This document shows, piece after piece, positions 55,220-63,995 of a DNA stretch of 64,000 nt; position 1 is the stretch's first letter; each line of letters begins with the position of its first letter. The position numbers were made by a program, and so were the translations under genes. Origin of the DNA: Loigolactobacillus binensis (lineage in GTDB: Bacteria > Bacillota > Bacilli > Lactobacillales > Lactobacillaceae); assembly GCF_005405165.1 (NCBI RefSeq), contig NZ_BJDN01000006.1:47443-111442 (forward strand), given 5' to 3'. The notes under the pieces were generated by a model that saw nothing but the letters and a program-made list of their open reading frames with translations, did not search any database and was not told where the DNA came from.

Positions 55220-56746
55220 CTATTTTTTCAATAGATGGTGTGTTTTAAGATACTCTTTTGCGACCACTGCGGCCTTTTGGTGTTGTACCGTAACTTTATA
55301 ATTCATTTCCTGCATATCACTGGTAGAGATCTTTCCAGCTAATTTATTTAAGCTTTTTTGCACACTAGGGTGTGTGTTTGCAAAACTGGTCAACATTAGT
55401 GGGCCGCCCTGATATGGTGGGAAGAAACGCTTATTATCGCGTAATAAAACCAAACCGTATTTTTTGATTTCCGGATCAGTTGTATAGGCATCCGCAACTT
55501 GTAATTTACCTGCCGCTAATGCCTGATAACGTAGCGATGGTTCCATGGTCCGTACTTTTGTAAAATTCAACCCATAAGCTTTTTTTAGACCTGGGTACCC
55601 ATCTTCTTGTTGATAAAAATCAGGGTCATAACCAGCGGTAAATTCTGGATGCGCCGCTAAATCAGAGATAGTTTTTAAATGATATTTTTCGGCCGTCGCT
55701 TTTGTTACAGTCATCCCGTAGCCATTTTGATACTTCATTGGCCGTAGGAAGGTCATCTTATGTTGAGTAGCAATGGCAGTCTTGGCAGTATGATAGGCCT
55801 TTACCGGATCATGATTGATTCCACTTTTTGTTTTAACTAGCGAAGTAAGTACGGTACCGGTAAATTCAGGATAAATTTGAATCTTTTTACTTGCCAATGC
55901 TTTGAACAAGAAGCTGGTACCACCGAAATTACGTTTTACTACTACATTTATGTTGGGATCATCTTGTTCAATCACATCCTTATATAAGTTGATCAAGATC
56001 TCAGGTTCACCGCCCATTTTACCAGCAACAGTAATTGTTTCAGTTTTTGGTGTTATCAGCGAGCGTACACCGTAAAACCCCGTCCCCAAAATAGCTAAAA
56101 CGATCACCCCAATTCCCAGCTTTTTAAACGAAATATGTGCCAATATCTTGATCAACCAACTGGCAACTAGTGCTAGAATGGCAGCTAAAACCGCGCCAAC
56201 TAGTAGTGCCGCATTATTATTACTCTGTATTCCTAATAAAATATAAGTTCCTAAGCCACCGCCACCGATCAATGCTGCCAACGTAGCCGTTCCGATAATC
56301 ATCACAACACCAATTCGAATACCAGATAAGATCAGCGGCATTGCTAATGGAAACTGGATACGAAACAACTTATACCGCTTAGATACACCTAGCGCATCAG
56401 CGGCTTCAAGCAACAGTGGATCAATATTAGTTAACCCAGCGTAAGTATTAGAAAAAATTGGCATTAACGCATAAAGTACTAGTGCAATAATTGCCGGGAT
56501 CGTGCCGATTCCGACAAAAGGAATTAACAATCCCAAAATGGCTAAACTGGGAATCGTTTGGATCACACTAGCAACTTGGAGAACGAATTCGCCAGCACGC
56601 CGATGATTAAGTAAAACGACTGCTAATGGTATTGCAATAATGATCGTGATAATTGCGGCGATCACGGAAATTTCAATATGCTGCAACAATGATAGCAGAA
56701 TCTCGTGACTATTAGTATTAATATACGTTTTTATACCTGTGAACAT
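55220..56746 (-). CDS. Osmoprotectant ABC transporter, fused permease and substrate-binding protein
   Basis: A 508-residue fusion: an OpuC/ProW-type permease domain with six hydrophobic helices (about 15-215; EAADALGVSKRYKLFRIQFPLAMPLI is the ATPase-contact loop) joined to a glycine-betaine/choline-binding domain (about 235-508; GGEPEILINLYKDVIEQ, GTSFLFKAL, YPEFTGTVL). Such fusions are normal for Lactobacillales osmoprotectant systems. The ATG at 56746 lies 8 bases after GGAGGTG. It lies 15 bases after the ATPase gene. Substrate is probably betaine, carnitine or choline. Confidence 0.92.
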   Translation of the reverse strand: MFTGIKTYINTNSHEILLSLLQHIEISVIAAIITIIIAIPLAVVLLNHRRAGEFVLQVASVIQTIPSLAILGLLIPFVGIGTIPAIIALVLYALMPIFSNTYAGLTNIDPLLLEAADALGVSKRYKLFRIQFPLAMPLILSGIRIGVVMIIGTATLAALIGGGGLGTYILLGIQSNNNAALLVGAVLAAILALVASWLIKILAHISFKKLGIGVIVLAILGTGFYGVRSLITPKTETITVAGKMGGEPEILINLYKDVIEQDDPNINVVVKRNFGGTSFLFKALASKKIQIYPEFTGTVLTSLVKTKSGINHDPVKAYHTAKTAIATQHKMTFLRPMKYQNGYGMTVTKATAEKYHLKTISDLAAHPEFTAGYDPDFYQQEDGYPGLKKAYGLNFTKVRTMEPSLRYQALAAGKLQVADAYTTDPEIKKYGLVLLRDNKRFFPPYQGGPLMLTSFANTHPSVQKSLNKLAGKISTSDMQEMNYKVTVQHQKAAVVAKEYLKTHHLLKK

Positions 56747-56761
56747 CGTCAATTCACCTCC

Positions 56762-57688
56762 TTATTTTAAAGTGGCCATATAGTCGATCAGATCAACTGG
56801 CTCAAGTAGTCGATTGCCCACTCGAATATTCTGGGTCGCTGTTTGTTGAACAAGTGCTGCCCACTGAAAAATAGTATCGCTCCCCTTCAATGCAACGTAT
56901 TGATCATCGACGCTAATAGAGCGACCAAAACCAGAATCAATAACTTGTTTTAAAAAGCGTTGCCGCGCGACAGGATCATCGAAAAAGTCACGGACAAATT
57001 CATTAGCCGGATCGGCCAAAATATCAGCTGGTTTACCTAATTGTTGTAACTCCCCATTGTGTATGACGGCTAAACGATCGGCAAGACGAATTGCTTCACG
57101 CATATCATGAGTAACAAAAACAAATGTAGTCTTTAACTCGCGATGTAATTCAAGAACCAAAGCTTGTAATTGTCGTTTAGATAACGGATCTAAAGCACTG
57201 AATGGTTCGTCCATCAAAACCAAATTAGGATTAGAAGCCAGCGCGCGCACGATTCCAACTCGTTGTGCTTCACCACCTGATAATTCACTTGGTTTACGTT
57301 GTAAAAATAATTCAGGCGCTAGATCAACCCGCTTTAGCAACTCAAGAATACGTGCATGGCGCTTTGGTTCGGGCCACCCAAGTGCCTCAAGTTGAATTGC
57401 TGCATTTTGCTCAACTGTCATATTAGGAAACAAAGCGCCAGCTTGCAGCACATATCCTGTATGCCGGCGAAGTTCCTCTAAATTCATATCGGCAACATTT
57501 TCATCATCGATAGTGACTTTGCCACTAGTGGGTACAACCAACCGATTGATCATTTTTAATAAGGTCGTTTTGCCACTACCAGATGGACCAACCAGAACAA
57601 ATAATTCACCAGCGGAAATACTTAGATCCAAGTTATGCAACGCATCTTCGTTGGCGTAAGTCTTAGTTACTTTTTCAAAACGGATCAC
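56762..57688 (-). CDS. Osmoprotectant ABC transporter ATP-binding protein
   Basis: A 308-residue OpuCA/ProV-type ATPase: Walker A GPSGSGKTT (about 34-42), signature LSGGEAQR, Walker B LVLMDEPFSALD, switch His in VFVTHDMREA. Downstream of about residue 245 it has a C-terminal regulatory segment where OpuCA proteins carry CBS domains; here it is short (about 60 residues), so full CBS pairs are absent. The GTG start has AGGTG 7 bases upstream. It is the first ORF with a firm start in the operon. Confidence 0.92.
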   Translation of the reverse strand: MIRFEKVTKTYANEDALHNLDLSISAGELFVLVGPSGSGKTTLLKMINRLVVPTSGKVTIDDENVADMNLEELRRHTGYVLQAGALFPNMTVEQNAAIQLEALGWPEPKRHARILELLKRVDLAPELFLQRKPSELSGGEAQRVGIVRALASNPNLVLMDEPFSALDPLSKRQLQALVLELHRELKTTFVFVTHDMREAIRLADRLAVIHNGELQQLGKPADILADPANEFVRDFFDDPVARQRFLKQVIDSGFGRSISVDDQYVALKGSDTIFQWAALVQQTATQNIRVGNRLLEPVDLIDYMATLK

Positions 57689-57694
57689 AAAGAT

Positions 57695-57900
57695 TCACCT
57701 CTTCCTTTCAAACTTTTTTGCATAATGCTGTAAAATATCATCAATTAGATTTTGTAACATGATGGCGGTAATGGCCCACTTGAAAAATCGCCATCGGCAT
57801 AGATCACAATGTAAGTAAGACTATATACCGTATCACTTAACTTATGCGAATGTCGCATCACTATCGCTCGCCATTTACTTTGCTGCCAGACGATTTGCAT
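57695..57900 (-). other. Leader of the osmoprotectant operon with a possible frameshifted small ORF
   Basis: The 370-base gap 57689-58058 contains protein-like sequence in two frames: an ATG at 57900 opens a 51-codon frame (MQIVWQQSKWRAIVMRHSHK...) ending at 57745. Near residue 40 the sequence continues more convincingly in another frame (WAITAIMLQNLIDDILQHYA...), ending in a TGA inside the ABC ATPase ribosome site. One base change in length would join them into about 68 residues. No ribosome site precedes the ATG. It may be a decayed small gene or chance. Confidence 0.3.
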
Positions 57901-57943
57901 CGTTGTTTAATCTGTTACTTTAAAAACAACATGTAATTTATAT

Positions 57944-57971
57944 TGTAACAGCTGATTGTGGCTTGTCAAGT
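57944..57971 (-). promoter_or_regulatory. Promoter of the osmoprotectant ABC operon
   Basis: On the minus strand TTGACA, a 16-base spacer and TACAAT, in the context CTGTTACAATA. Half-site CTGTTAC recurs inverted at 57912-57918. The same promoter layout and half-site occur at 54533-54574. Confidence 0.75.
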
Positions 57972-58058
57972 TACAACTAAAAAAGTGAACCATATTAAAA
58001 ATAGATAGCCGCAATTCAAAAATTGTGGCTATCTATTTTTTCCTATATCACTAATTTA

Positions 58059-59513
58059 TTATTTAATGTAATCAGTTGCCGCATTGGCTGCATGCCGTCC
58101 TGAATAGAATGCATATCCGCCTTCAGTACCAGGCATGTTAGGACCATAGGTGTCGCCGACTAATATTCCAGCGGCATCATTCCCGGCCGCGTATAAACCC
58201 TTAATATCTGCGCCAGACTTATCCAAAACACGATTATCTAAATCAATTTTTAATCCACCCATTGTGCAAAATGCACCAATACCCAACTCAAAAGCATAAA
58301 ATGGTCCATGTTCTAAGCTAACTAAGAATTTAGCTTGTTTATGATAATCAGTGTCTTGACCTGATCGACACAATTTATTATAGCGAAGAACCGTTGTCTC
58401 AAGTTCAGGCAAACTGATTTGCTGGGCTAGATCTTTAATACTGCTTGCTTTATAGATAAACGGTAAGTTTTGCTTTAATGCGTCATCAATTTCTGACTGT
58501 AAACCCTCAAGTGTCTTTTGTTCAGTGTAATAAGTACCCATTTCCTTATATAAGCCACTGTTCATTAAATGGTTGATTGTTCCTTGATCAAGGATGCTAT
58601 AAATTTTATTTTGTGTAAATAAGGCATTACCTGCGTGTGAAAAATTATCAACTACTTCTTCATTTACAAAGCGCTTTCCCTTTTCATTAACCCAAAGTAA
58701 AGACTGTTGCGTAACTGCCCCATTCATATCAGAGGTTCGATATAAATAAGCCGGTTTTGTTGGGTCCTTGATGTAACCGCCAAACAACATCGCCATCCCC
58801 ATCCGGTACTTTTGCGCGCCAACTTCCCAGGCTAATTGCAAGCCATCACCTGTGTTTTTTCCAGAATTTACTGGAATTAGTTGGTTGACATTATAATTGG
58901 TGTCATTATCAATTAATTCTGAATTATTTAAGTAACCACCAGTGGCTAGAATAACTGCTGCGGTGGCAATTTCTTCTTGGTGATGATCGGTCTCACTCTG
59001 AATAACCACACCGGTAATTTTGCCATCGCTATCTTGTTTTAAGGCTTGCACAGAAACGGAAGTTACAATTTCAGCCCCTGCTTCCAGCGCTTTTGGTTCA
59101 AGTGCTTGATGGATTGCTTGATTACCGTTACCCTGCATCAAATGCCACGTAACATTACCTGACCCTAATCCACGAACATCTACGTATTTAACGCCTAGAT
59201 CACCCAACCAATCAATCATTTCGGCACTACGATCAATATATTGGTTCCAACTATTTGTATCAGCCTCATAATGAGAGTACTCTAATTCTTCATTCAAAAC
59301 ATCCTCTTTAGTTAATTGGACATTTTTAGCCTGTTGCATATTCGAGTTAATCGCAAAAATACCTTCTACCCAATTACCACTTCCACCGGTATGGCGCCCT
59401 TTTTCTAAAACAACGACGGAAAGACCATTTTTAGCCGCCTGATAGGCAGCAGTGAACCCTGATGCACCTGCACCTACAACAACCAAATCATATATTTTTT
59501 TCTGTGTCAGCAT
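58059..59513 (-). CDS. Flavocytochrome c/fumarate-reductase-like FAD-dependent oxidoreductase
   Basis: A 484-residue FAD-binding flavoprotein of the fumarate reductase/KsdD family: N-terminal dinucleotide motif DLVVVGAGASGFTAA (about 9-23) and EKGRHTGGSG, then the substrate-capping domain, and near the C terminus GLYAAGNDAAGILVGDTYGPNMPGTEGGYAF that binds the FAD ribityl. It lacks heme and FMN domains and a signal peptide, so it acts in the cytoplasm with an unknown electron donor. The ATG at 59513 has AGGAGG 9 bases upstream; the longer frame lacks support. It lies after a LysR gene on the same strand. Confidence 0.88.
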   Translation of the reverse strand: MLTQKKIYDLVVVGAGASGFTAAYQAAKNGLSVVVLEKGRHTGGSGNWVEGIFAINSNMQQAKNVQLTKEDVLNEELEYSHYEADTNSWNQYIDRSAEMIDWLGDLGVKYVDVRGLGSGNVTWHLMQGNGNQAIHQALEPKALEAGAEIVTSVSVQALKQDSDGKITGVVIQSETDHHQEEIATAAVILATGGYLNNSELIDNDTNYNVNQLIPVNSGKNTGDGLQLAWEVGAQKYRMGMAMLFGGYIKDPTKPAYLYRTSDMNGAVTQQSLLWVNEKGKRFVNEEVVDNFSHAGNALFTQNKIYSILDQGTINHLMNSGLYKEMGTYYTEQKTLEGLQSEIDDALKQNLPFIYKASSIKDLAQQISLPELETTVLRYNKLCRSGQDTDYHKQAKFLVSLEHGPFYAFELGIGAFCTMGGLKIDLDNRVLDKSGADIKGLYAAGNDAAGILVGDTYGPNMPGTEGGYAFYSGRHAANAATDYIK

Positions 59514-59671
59514 TGGTAGTATCCTCCTAGTTATTGATCTTGAATCCAAGTAAATAATAACCGCTTTCATTAAATGTTGGAATAGACTTTCAGGTTTTCG
59601 TGATACAACTAAAAGTTACAACCAATAATTTTTACACAGATAGTTTACTTAACTTAAAATTTTATTGATCA

Positions 59672-60574
59672 TTATTTTTTATTTGTAACATATCCTTTAA
59701 CATAGGCTTCAAATAACTGTTCACCTTCTGACAATTGCCGGTCATTAACATGAACAAAATAAATATCTCTTTTTAAATCAACTCCAGCTAGTGGCTTTGC
59801 GATCACTTCGTTGTTTGCTTTTAGGTTCTTAAAATGTGGAAGCTCCAATAAATATTCTGGCACGATCCCGATACCTAAATTACGCCGCGCAAATTCAACA
59901 ATAAAATCATCATTTGAAGTTTGTAGCGTATGGATTGGAAAAACCTGTTGTTTGACTAAAGCAGTTAAATGTGTATTAAATATCTGAAACTCTTTGCTTT
60001 TAGTGGCCAATGATTCCTTATTCAAATCTCTAATTTGAACAGCCGTTTCCCCTGCAAGTCGATGACCCGGTGACATGATCGTACAATAATGATTTTCCGT
60101 AACAAAAAAACCATTGAATTTTTCAAAATTGATTGGTCCTTCTATAAAACCTATATTACCGCGCTCAATAATTGCGTTTGCTAACATCGAGTCTGGAAAT
60201 TCGACAAAATTCAACGTTTTGTTTGAATACCTTCTTTGAAAGTCATAAAAAAAGTCGAAGCCTAAATAGTCAGAAAATTCATCAGCAATAAATAAATTAA
60301 CGAATTCTTGATGAATGTTATTTTCCGATTTAGTCATGGTAATATTTTGAAAAATGACTCGTAGATCAGTTGCTTTTTCATATAAACGCTGTGCTGATTT
60401 TGTTGGAACGATCCCTTGTTTAGTCCGTTCAAACAATTGCACATTTAATTCATTCTCTAGTTTGGTGATCATTTTAGCAATTCCTTGTGGTGACATATAG
60501 ACCTTTGCTGCGGCCTGCGAAAATGAATTACTTTCATAGACGGTTGAAAATAGTGTGAGTGCTTTAGTGTCCAT
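59672..60574 (-). CDS. LysR family transcriptional regulator
   Basis: A 300-residue LTTR: HTH MDTKALTLFSTVYESNSFSQAAAKVYMSPQGIAKMITKLENELNVQLFER and the usual effector domain. The start is the ATG at 60574 with AAGGAA about 7 bases upstream; an in-frame GTG seven codons earlier overlaps that site. It is followed 159 bases later on the same strand by the fumarate-reductase-like gene and probably controls it; many such LTTR/flavoprotein pairs are known in anaerobes. Confidence 0.92.
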   Translation of the reverse strand: MDTKALTLFSTVYESNSFSQAAAKVYMSPQGIAKMITKLENELNVQLFERTKQGIVPTKSAQRLYEKATDLRVIFQNITMTKSENNIHQEFVNLFIADEFSDYLGFDFFYDFQRRYSNKTLNFVEFPDSMLANAIIERGNIGFIEGPINFEKFNGFFVTENHYCTIMSPGHRLAGETAVQIRDLNKESLATKSKEFQIFNTHLTALVKQQVFPIHTLQTSNDDFIVEFARRNLGIGIVPEYLLELPHFKNLKANNEVIAKPLAGVDLKRDIYFVHVNDRQLSEGEQLFEAYVKGYVTNKK

Positions 60575-60725
60575 GCTGAACTTTCCTTCTTTCACTTAAA
60601 AGATGTTTTAAAAAGCATTTTTTCAAACAAAAATAGTTGTAAAAACTACCTCAATATAGTCCTTAAACTATTAAAAATAGACTAACTCAAAGCTACTAAT
60701 TACTTTTTATATCACTTAAGTCTTG

Positions 60726-61250
60726 TCAATCTTGATAATCATTTAATTGTTTGCAAATATGCTGCATTTTGATCTCAATACCCGCTAATTCATCCGCATA
60801 ACACTTTAGATCTTTGCCATATTGACGACTAGCTCAATACTGATATCCGTCTTATAGCGTAATTTATGTTCCAAGATAGTTCACATGTCCACGCCGACCG
60901 TGCGAATTTGGATCTCAACATTAACATTTTTGATCCCCGTTGGCTGGAACACCGGCACAGAAATCACTAAGTGTAAACTGCGATAACCGCTTTTTTTCAG
61001 CGCTTTACTGTAATCTTTACGTTTGATCAGCGTGATATCTGGCTGATTTAATAGCATTTTTTCGATGAGATATAATTGGTGATCACGCGAATACCGACAA
61101 TGTCAAAAATATGTTGCCGAATATTATCAACTGATAATACTAAATCTTTGCGGATAAATTTTTGCATTAGGCTCTGGATATCCTTCATTCGTTCCTCTAT
61201 AAAAATCAGTTGGTCGTGTAGCAAAGTGGCCCTTGCTGATGAAATCAATA
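60726..61250 (-). pseudogene. Decayed second copy of the small alarmone synthetase gene
   Basis: On the minus strand the sequence follows relQ (43512-44183) almost throughout. IEERMKDIQSLMQKFIRKD matches MEERMKDVQSLVQKLARKN, and DIVGIRVITNYIS is followed by a 10-base deletion and frameshift. Then come KSGYRSLHLVISVPVFQPTG, VEIQIRTVGVDM, a stop in place of WASLEHK, and a further frame change before CAATTAAATGATTATCAAG near the 3' end. The first 60 or so codons are lost or unrecognisable. No functional product is possible. It lies just after a TetR gene, as the intact copy does. Confidence 0.88.
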
Positions 61251-61326
61251 ATAAGCTGATTCACTTCGACCAAGCATAATTTAGCAGCCGCAAATATCTA
61301 AGAGCACTCGCGCCCACGAGTGCTTT

Positions 61327-61905
61327 TTATTGGCGATTGCCCTTTAGTGGTTGATTGGTCAGTTGTAGCAGCGCATGGTTACTATCAATAATAAACTGCG
61401 TCAACCTTTCTTCGTCAACACCACTGATTGTATCGTGCTGTTGAATGAAATAAACGAATAACCCGATCTGACCACCCATTTGATAATTGACAAGATATTG
61501 GACTTGGGGATCGCACATATTCCAATGAGAAACCTCGGTGAACATTTCTTGGGTAAACTGTTGATGTATTTTTAATAATTGGTCGGTTAAACCAGCTTGC
61601 ACGATCAACTTCAGTAATTGATTATTCAAGGTGGCCGCAACGAATTTGCGCCAAAACTTATCTTCTGAAATATTTGTATCAGTCTCAACGATTTGACGCA
61701 ACTGACCTAAATTCGCCTGTAGTCGGTCCAACAAAATACGATCCTTACTAGCAAAATTACGATAATAACCCATCCGCGAAACGCCTGCTTCGGTGACAAT
61801 TTTAGTGATAGTAATTTTTTCGTAAGCCACTTTGTCCATCAAACGAACTAAAGCCGCATAGATCCATTCTTTTGTCATTTTATTGATTGTTTCATTATCC
61901 GCCAT
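61327..61905 (-). CDS. TetR/AcrR family transcriptional regulator
   Basis: A 192-residue TetR protein: HTH ITITKIVTEAGVSRMGYYRNFASKDRILLDRL (about 30-62) and a TetR_C_7-like helical ligand domain. It is divergent from the CrtC-like gene, and the gap has strong nested inverted repeats. The decayed relQ copy follows it on the same strand. Confidence 0.9.
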   Translation of the reverse strand: MADNETINKMTKEWIYAALVRLMDKVAYEKITITKIVTEAGVSRMGYYRNFASKDRILLDRLQANLGQLRQIVETDTNISEDKFWRKFVAATLNNQLLKLIVQAGLTDQLLKIHQQFTQEMFTEVSHWNMCDPQVQYLVNYQMGGQIGLFVYFIQQHDTISGVDEERLTQFIIDSNHALLQLTNQPLKGNRQ

Positions 61906-61924
61906 GTGACAAATTCCTCCTTAA

Positions 61925-62004
61925 TGTCACAGTTTTAGGTGTGACACTTGTCTCAGCTAACTAGATGCATTATAGTACATTACATCAGCTGAGACAAATG
62001 TCAC
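61925..62004. promoter_or_regulatory. Nested TetR operators between tetR and the CrtC-like gene
   Basis: GTGACACTTGTCTCAGCT (61941-61958) is repeated inverted at 61987-62004 with one mismatch. A further TGTCAC half-site at 61925-61930 forms a second dyad with GTGACA at 61941-61946. Together they cover both start regions of this divergent gap. Confidence 0.75.
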
Positions 62005-62045
62005 ATCTGAAAATTGCTAAATTATAATTGTTGGAGGTTACTTAC

Positions 62046-63056
62046 ATGAGTGAATTAAAATTAGATACTGAATTAAACCGTCAAGCTAATGTTGACGTAA
62101 TGAATGATCTGCCGCTGAAACCTAACTTTATTGTCAATTCTTGGTTTGCCGTCGGCCATTTTGAAACAGCCGGTCACCAACTGAGCTATCTCGTCCACGT
62201 CATGTCTCAACTAATGCCAAGTTCATCTGAACCGATGATCACCAGCTGTGTATCCGTTACCGATCAGACTACCCAAAAATATTATACCGATAGTCACTTA
62301 TACCCGCTAAGTAAAACTGATATTCATCAAAATGAATTTCACATTAAAACCACTAACACAGAGATCACCGGTGATTTAAACCACATGCACTTGATCAGTT
62401 CCATGCCCGATGCTACGGTGGACGTTGATCTCATTCCCGTGGGCTACCCAATTTATAATGGTGGTACCGGCAAGTTTCCGCTAGTGGGTATGGATGTGTT
62501 CCAATACTCGATCCCGACGATCCGCACCAACGGCACGATTACCATTGAGGACACTGACTACCCAGTTAGCGGCCGCTCTTGGTTTGATCGCCAATGGCAA
62601 CTTGATATTACCACCATGCCTAAGCTCGACCCAACCGCAACTAAAAAAGCACCTAAATTTAACTTGCCACAATGGGGTTGGATGGACCTTAATTTAGCTG
62701 ACAAGACAGTTGCTAGCCTTTGGTTTGCTAACGAAGGTGCGCAGGAAAAAACGTTCGCAACCGTGTTGCATCCCAACGGCACGCAGCAGGTCGTTGCGGT
62801 TGAGCCGATCATGTCCAATGCAACGGCAGTATGGACTAGCCCTGATTCTGACTATCGCTACCCGACCCAGTGGCTAGTCGATATACCAGAACTTGATTTA
62901 CACTTAACTGTGACCTGCGCGCCAAAAGAACAAGAGCTGTTATTCAGTCTTAAGGAATTGAGCCATTATGAGGCCGCCAGCACGATCAGCGGAACGTATA
63001 AAGGTGAACCGATCACTGGTAACTGCTACGTTGAACTGATCGGTGAATGGCAGTAA
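62046..63056 (+). CDS. Lipocalin-like domain protein of the CrtC/hydroxyneurosporene synthase family
   Basis: A 336-residue protein with the double lipocalin-like fold of CrtC-type proteins: the N-terminal barrel includes NSWFAVGHFETAGHQLSYLVHV and the second contains the family hallmark VSGRSWFDRQWQ and WGWMDLNLADKTVASLWF. CrtC hydrates carotenoids, but many bacterial relatives act on other lipids, and no carotenoid genes are nearby. The ATG at 62046 has GGAGGT 7 bases upstream; the longer frame is not supported. There is no signal peptide. It is controlled by the divergent TetR. Confidence 0.8.
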   Translation: MSELKLDTELNRQANVDVMNDLPLKPNFIVNSWFAVGHFETAGHQLSYLVHVMSQLMPSSSEPMITSCVSVTDQTTQKYYTDSHLYPLSKTDIHQNEFHIKTTNTEITGDLNHMHLISSMPDATVDVDLIPVGYPIYNGGTGKFPLVGMDVFQYSIPTIRTNGTITIEDTDYPVSGRSWFDRQWQLDITTMPKLDPTATKKAPKFNLPQWGWMDLNLADKTVASLWFANEGAQEKTFATVLHPNGTQQVVAVEPIMSNATAVWTSPDSDYRYPTQWLVDIPELDLHLTVTCAPKEQELLFSLKELSHYEAASTISGTYKGEPITGNCYVELIGEWQ

Positions 63057-63122
63057 ATTGAAAAAACGTACCAGTACCCAATTTGCCAGTTACAATACCT
63101 TGAACACGTCATGCTAAAATAT

Positions 63123-63175
63123 AAATAGCGCCAAGTATGACTGCCAAAACTGGTTGATCACACTTGGCGCTATTT
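63123..63175. terminator. Bidirectional terminator after the CrtC-like gene
   Basis: AAATAGCGCCAAGT / ACTTGGCGCTATTT, perfect 14-base arms with a 25-base loop, between two convergent genes. Confidence 0.85.
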
Positions 63176-63188
63176 CAATTTAAAGTGA

Positions 63189-63767
63189 CTATTTTTCAGC
63201 AATGATTCTTTGAATCCCATTAACCAAAATTTGATTAAGTAGCTGATCAAGCTCGTCAATGTTGAGTTGATAGTCCGAATTAAACCAGCCCTGATACACT
63301 GCCATCATACCGAAAATCGTGTAGTCAGCGATGACTCTAATTTTGGCATGATCATTAGGCTGCTTATTTTCAAAAAAACTGACTGCCTTGGCGCTTAGTA
63401 CAGTGGCGATTTTGCTAAGCAAATTAGTGTCACCACTACGTGCAAATAAGTTTTTATAGAAACCATAATTCTGGTCAACAATTGCTTGAATCTTTTTAAA
63501 AATCACCGTTGGGTTAGTTAAATATTGATCAAAATCAAATTCGGCCAAATCCGCCGCAAAGGCAGTTACAATTTCTTGTTCGATTTCATCTAATAGTTGA
63601 TAAACACCACTGTAGTGATTATAAAAAGTTTTGCGATTGATATTCGCACCGTTAGCAATATCAGTGATCGTAATCTCATCAATTGGTTTGGTTACCAATA
63701 GATCCGCAAATGCCTTGCGAATAATTTGTTTTGTTTTGACTACACGTCGATCTGCTTTAACTACCAT
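63189..63767 (-). CDS. TetR/AcrR family transcriptional regulator
   Basis: A 192-residue TetR protein with HTH ITITDIANGANINRKTFYNHYSGVYQLLDEIEQ and a TetR_C-type helical domain. It is divergent from a gene that begins at the right edge of the window (GTG at 63996), which is the likely target. Ligand unknown. Confidence 0.9.
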   Translation of the reverse strand: MVVKADRRVVKTKQIIRKAFADLLVTKPIDEITITDIANGANINRKTFYNHYSGVYQLLDEIEQEIVTAFAADLAEFDFDQYLTNPTVIFKKIQAIVDQNYGFYKNLFARSGDTNLLSKIATVLSAKAVSFFENKQPNDHAKIRVIADYTIFGMMAVYQGWFNSDYQLNIDELDQLLNQILVNGIQRIIAEK

Positions 63768-63995
63768 TTTTCATCTCCTAAGTTAGCCCTCTTTTGTTGC
63801 TTATACCACACTTTATGGCTTTTGTGTCGCTTAAGTCCCACGAGGTCCGATCGTTGTCCATCGTATTTATACCGCACTTATATCATAATATACATATGAG
63901 GACGTGTGGTGCTAGTTTGTAACATTTAGAAATTTAACAAAAAAGTCCAACCCAGTTAGACTCATAAGTGACAAAACTTAAAAGGAGTAATAACT

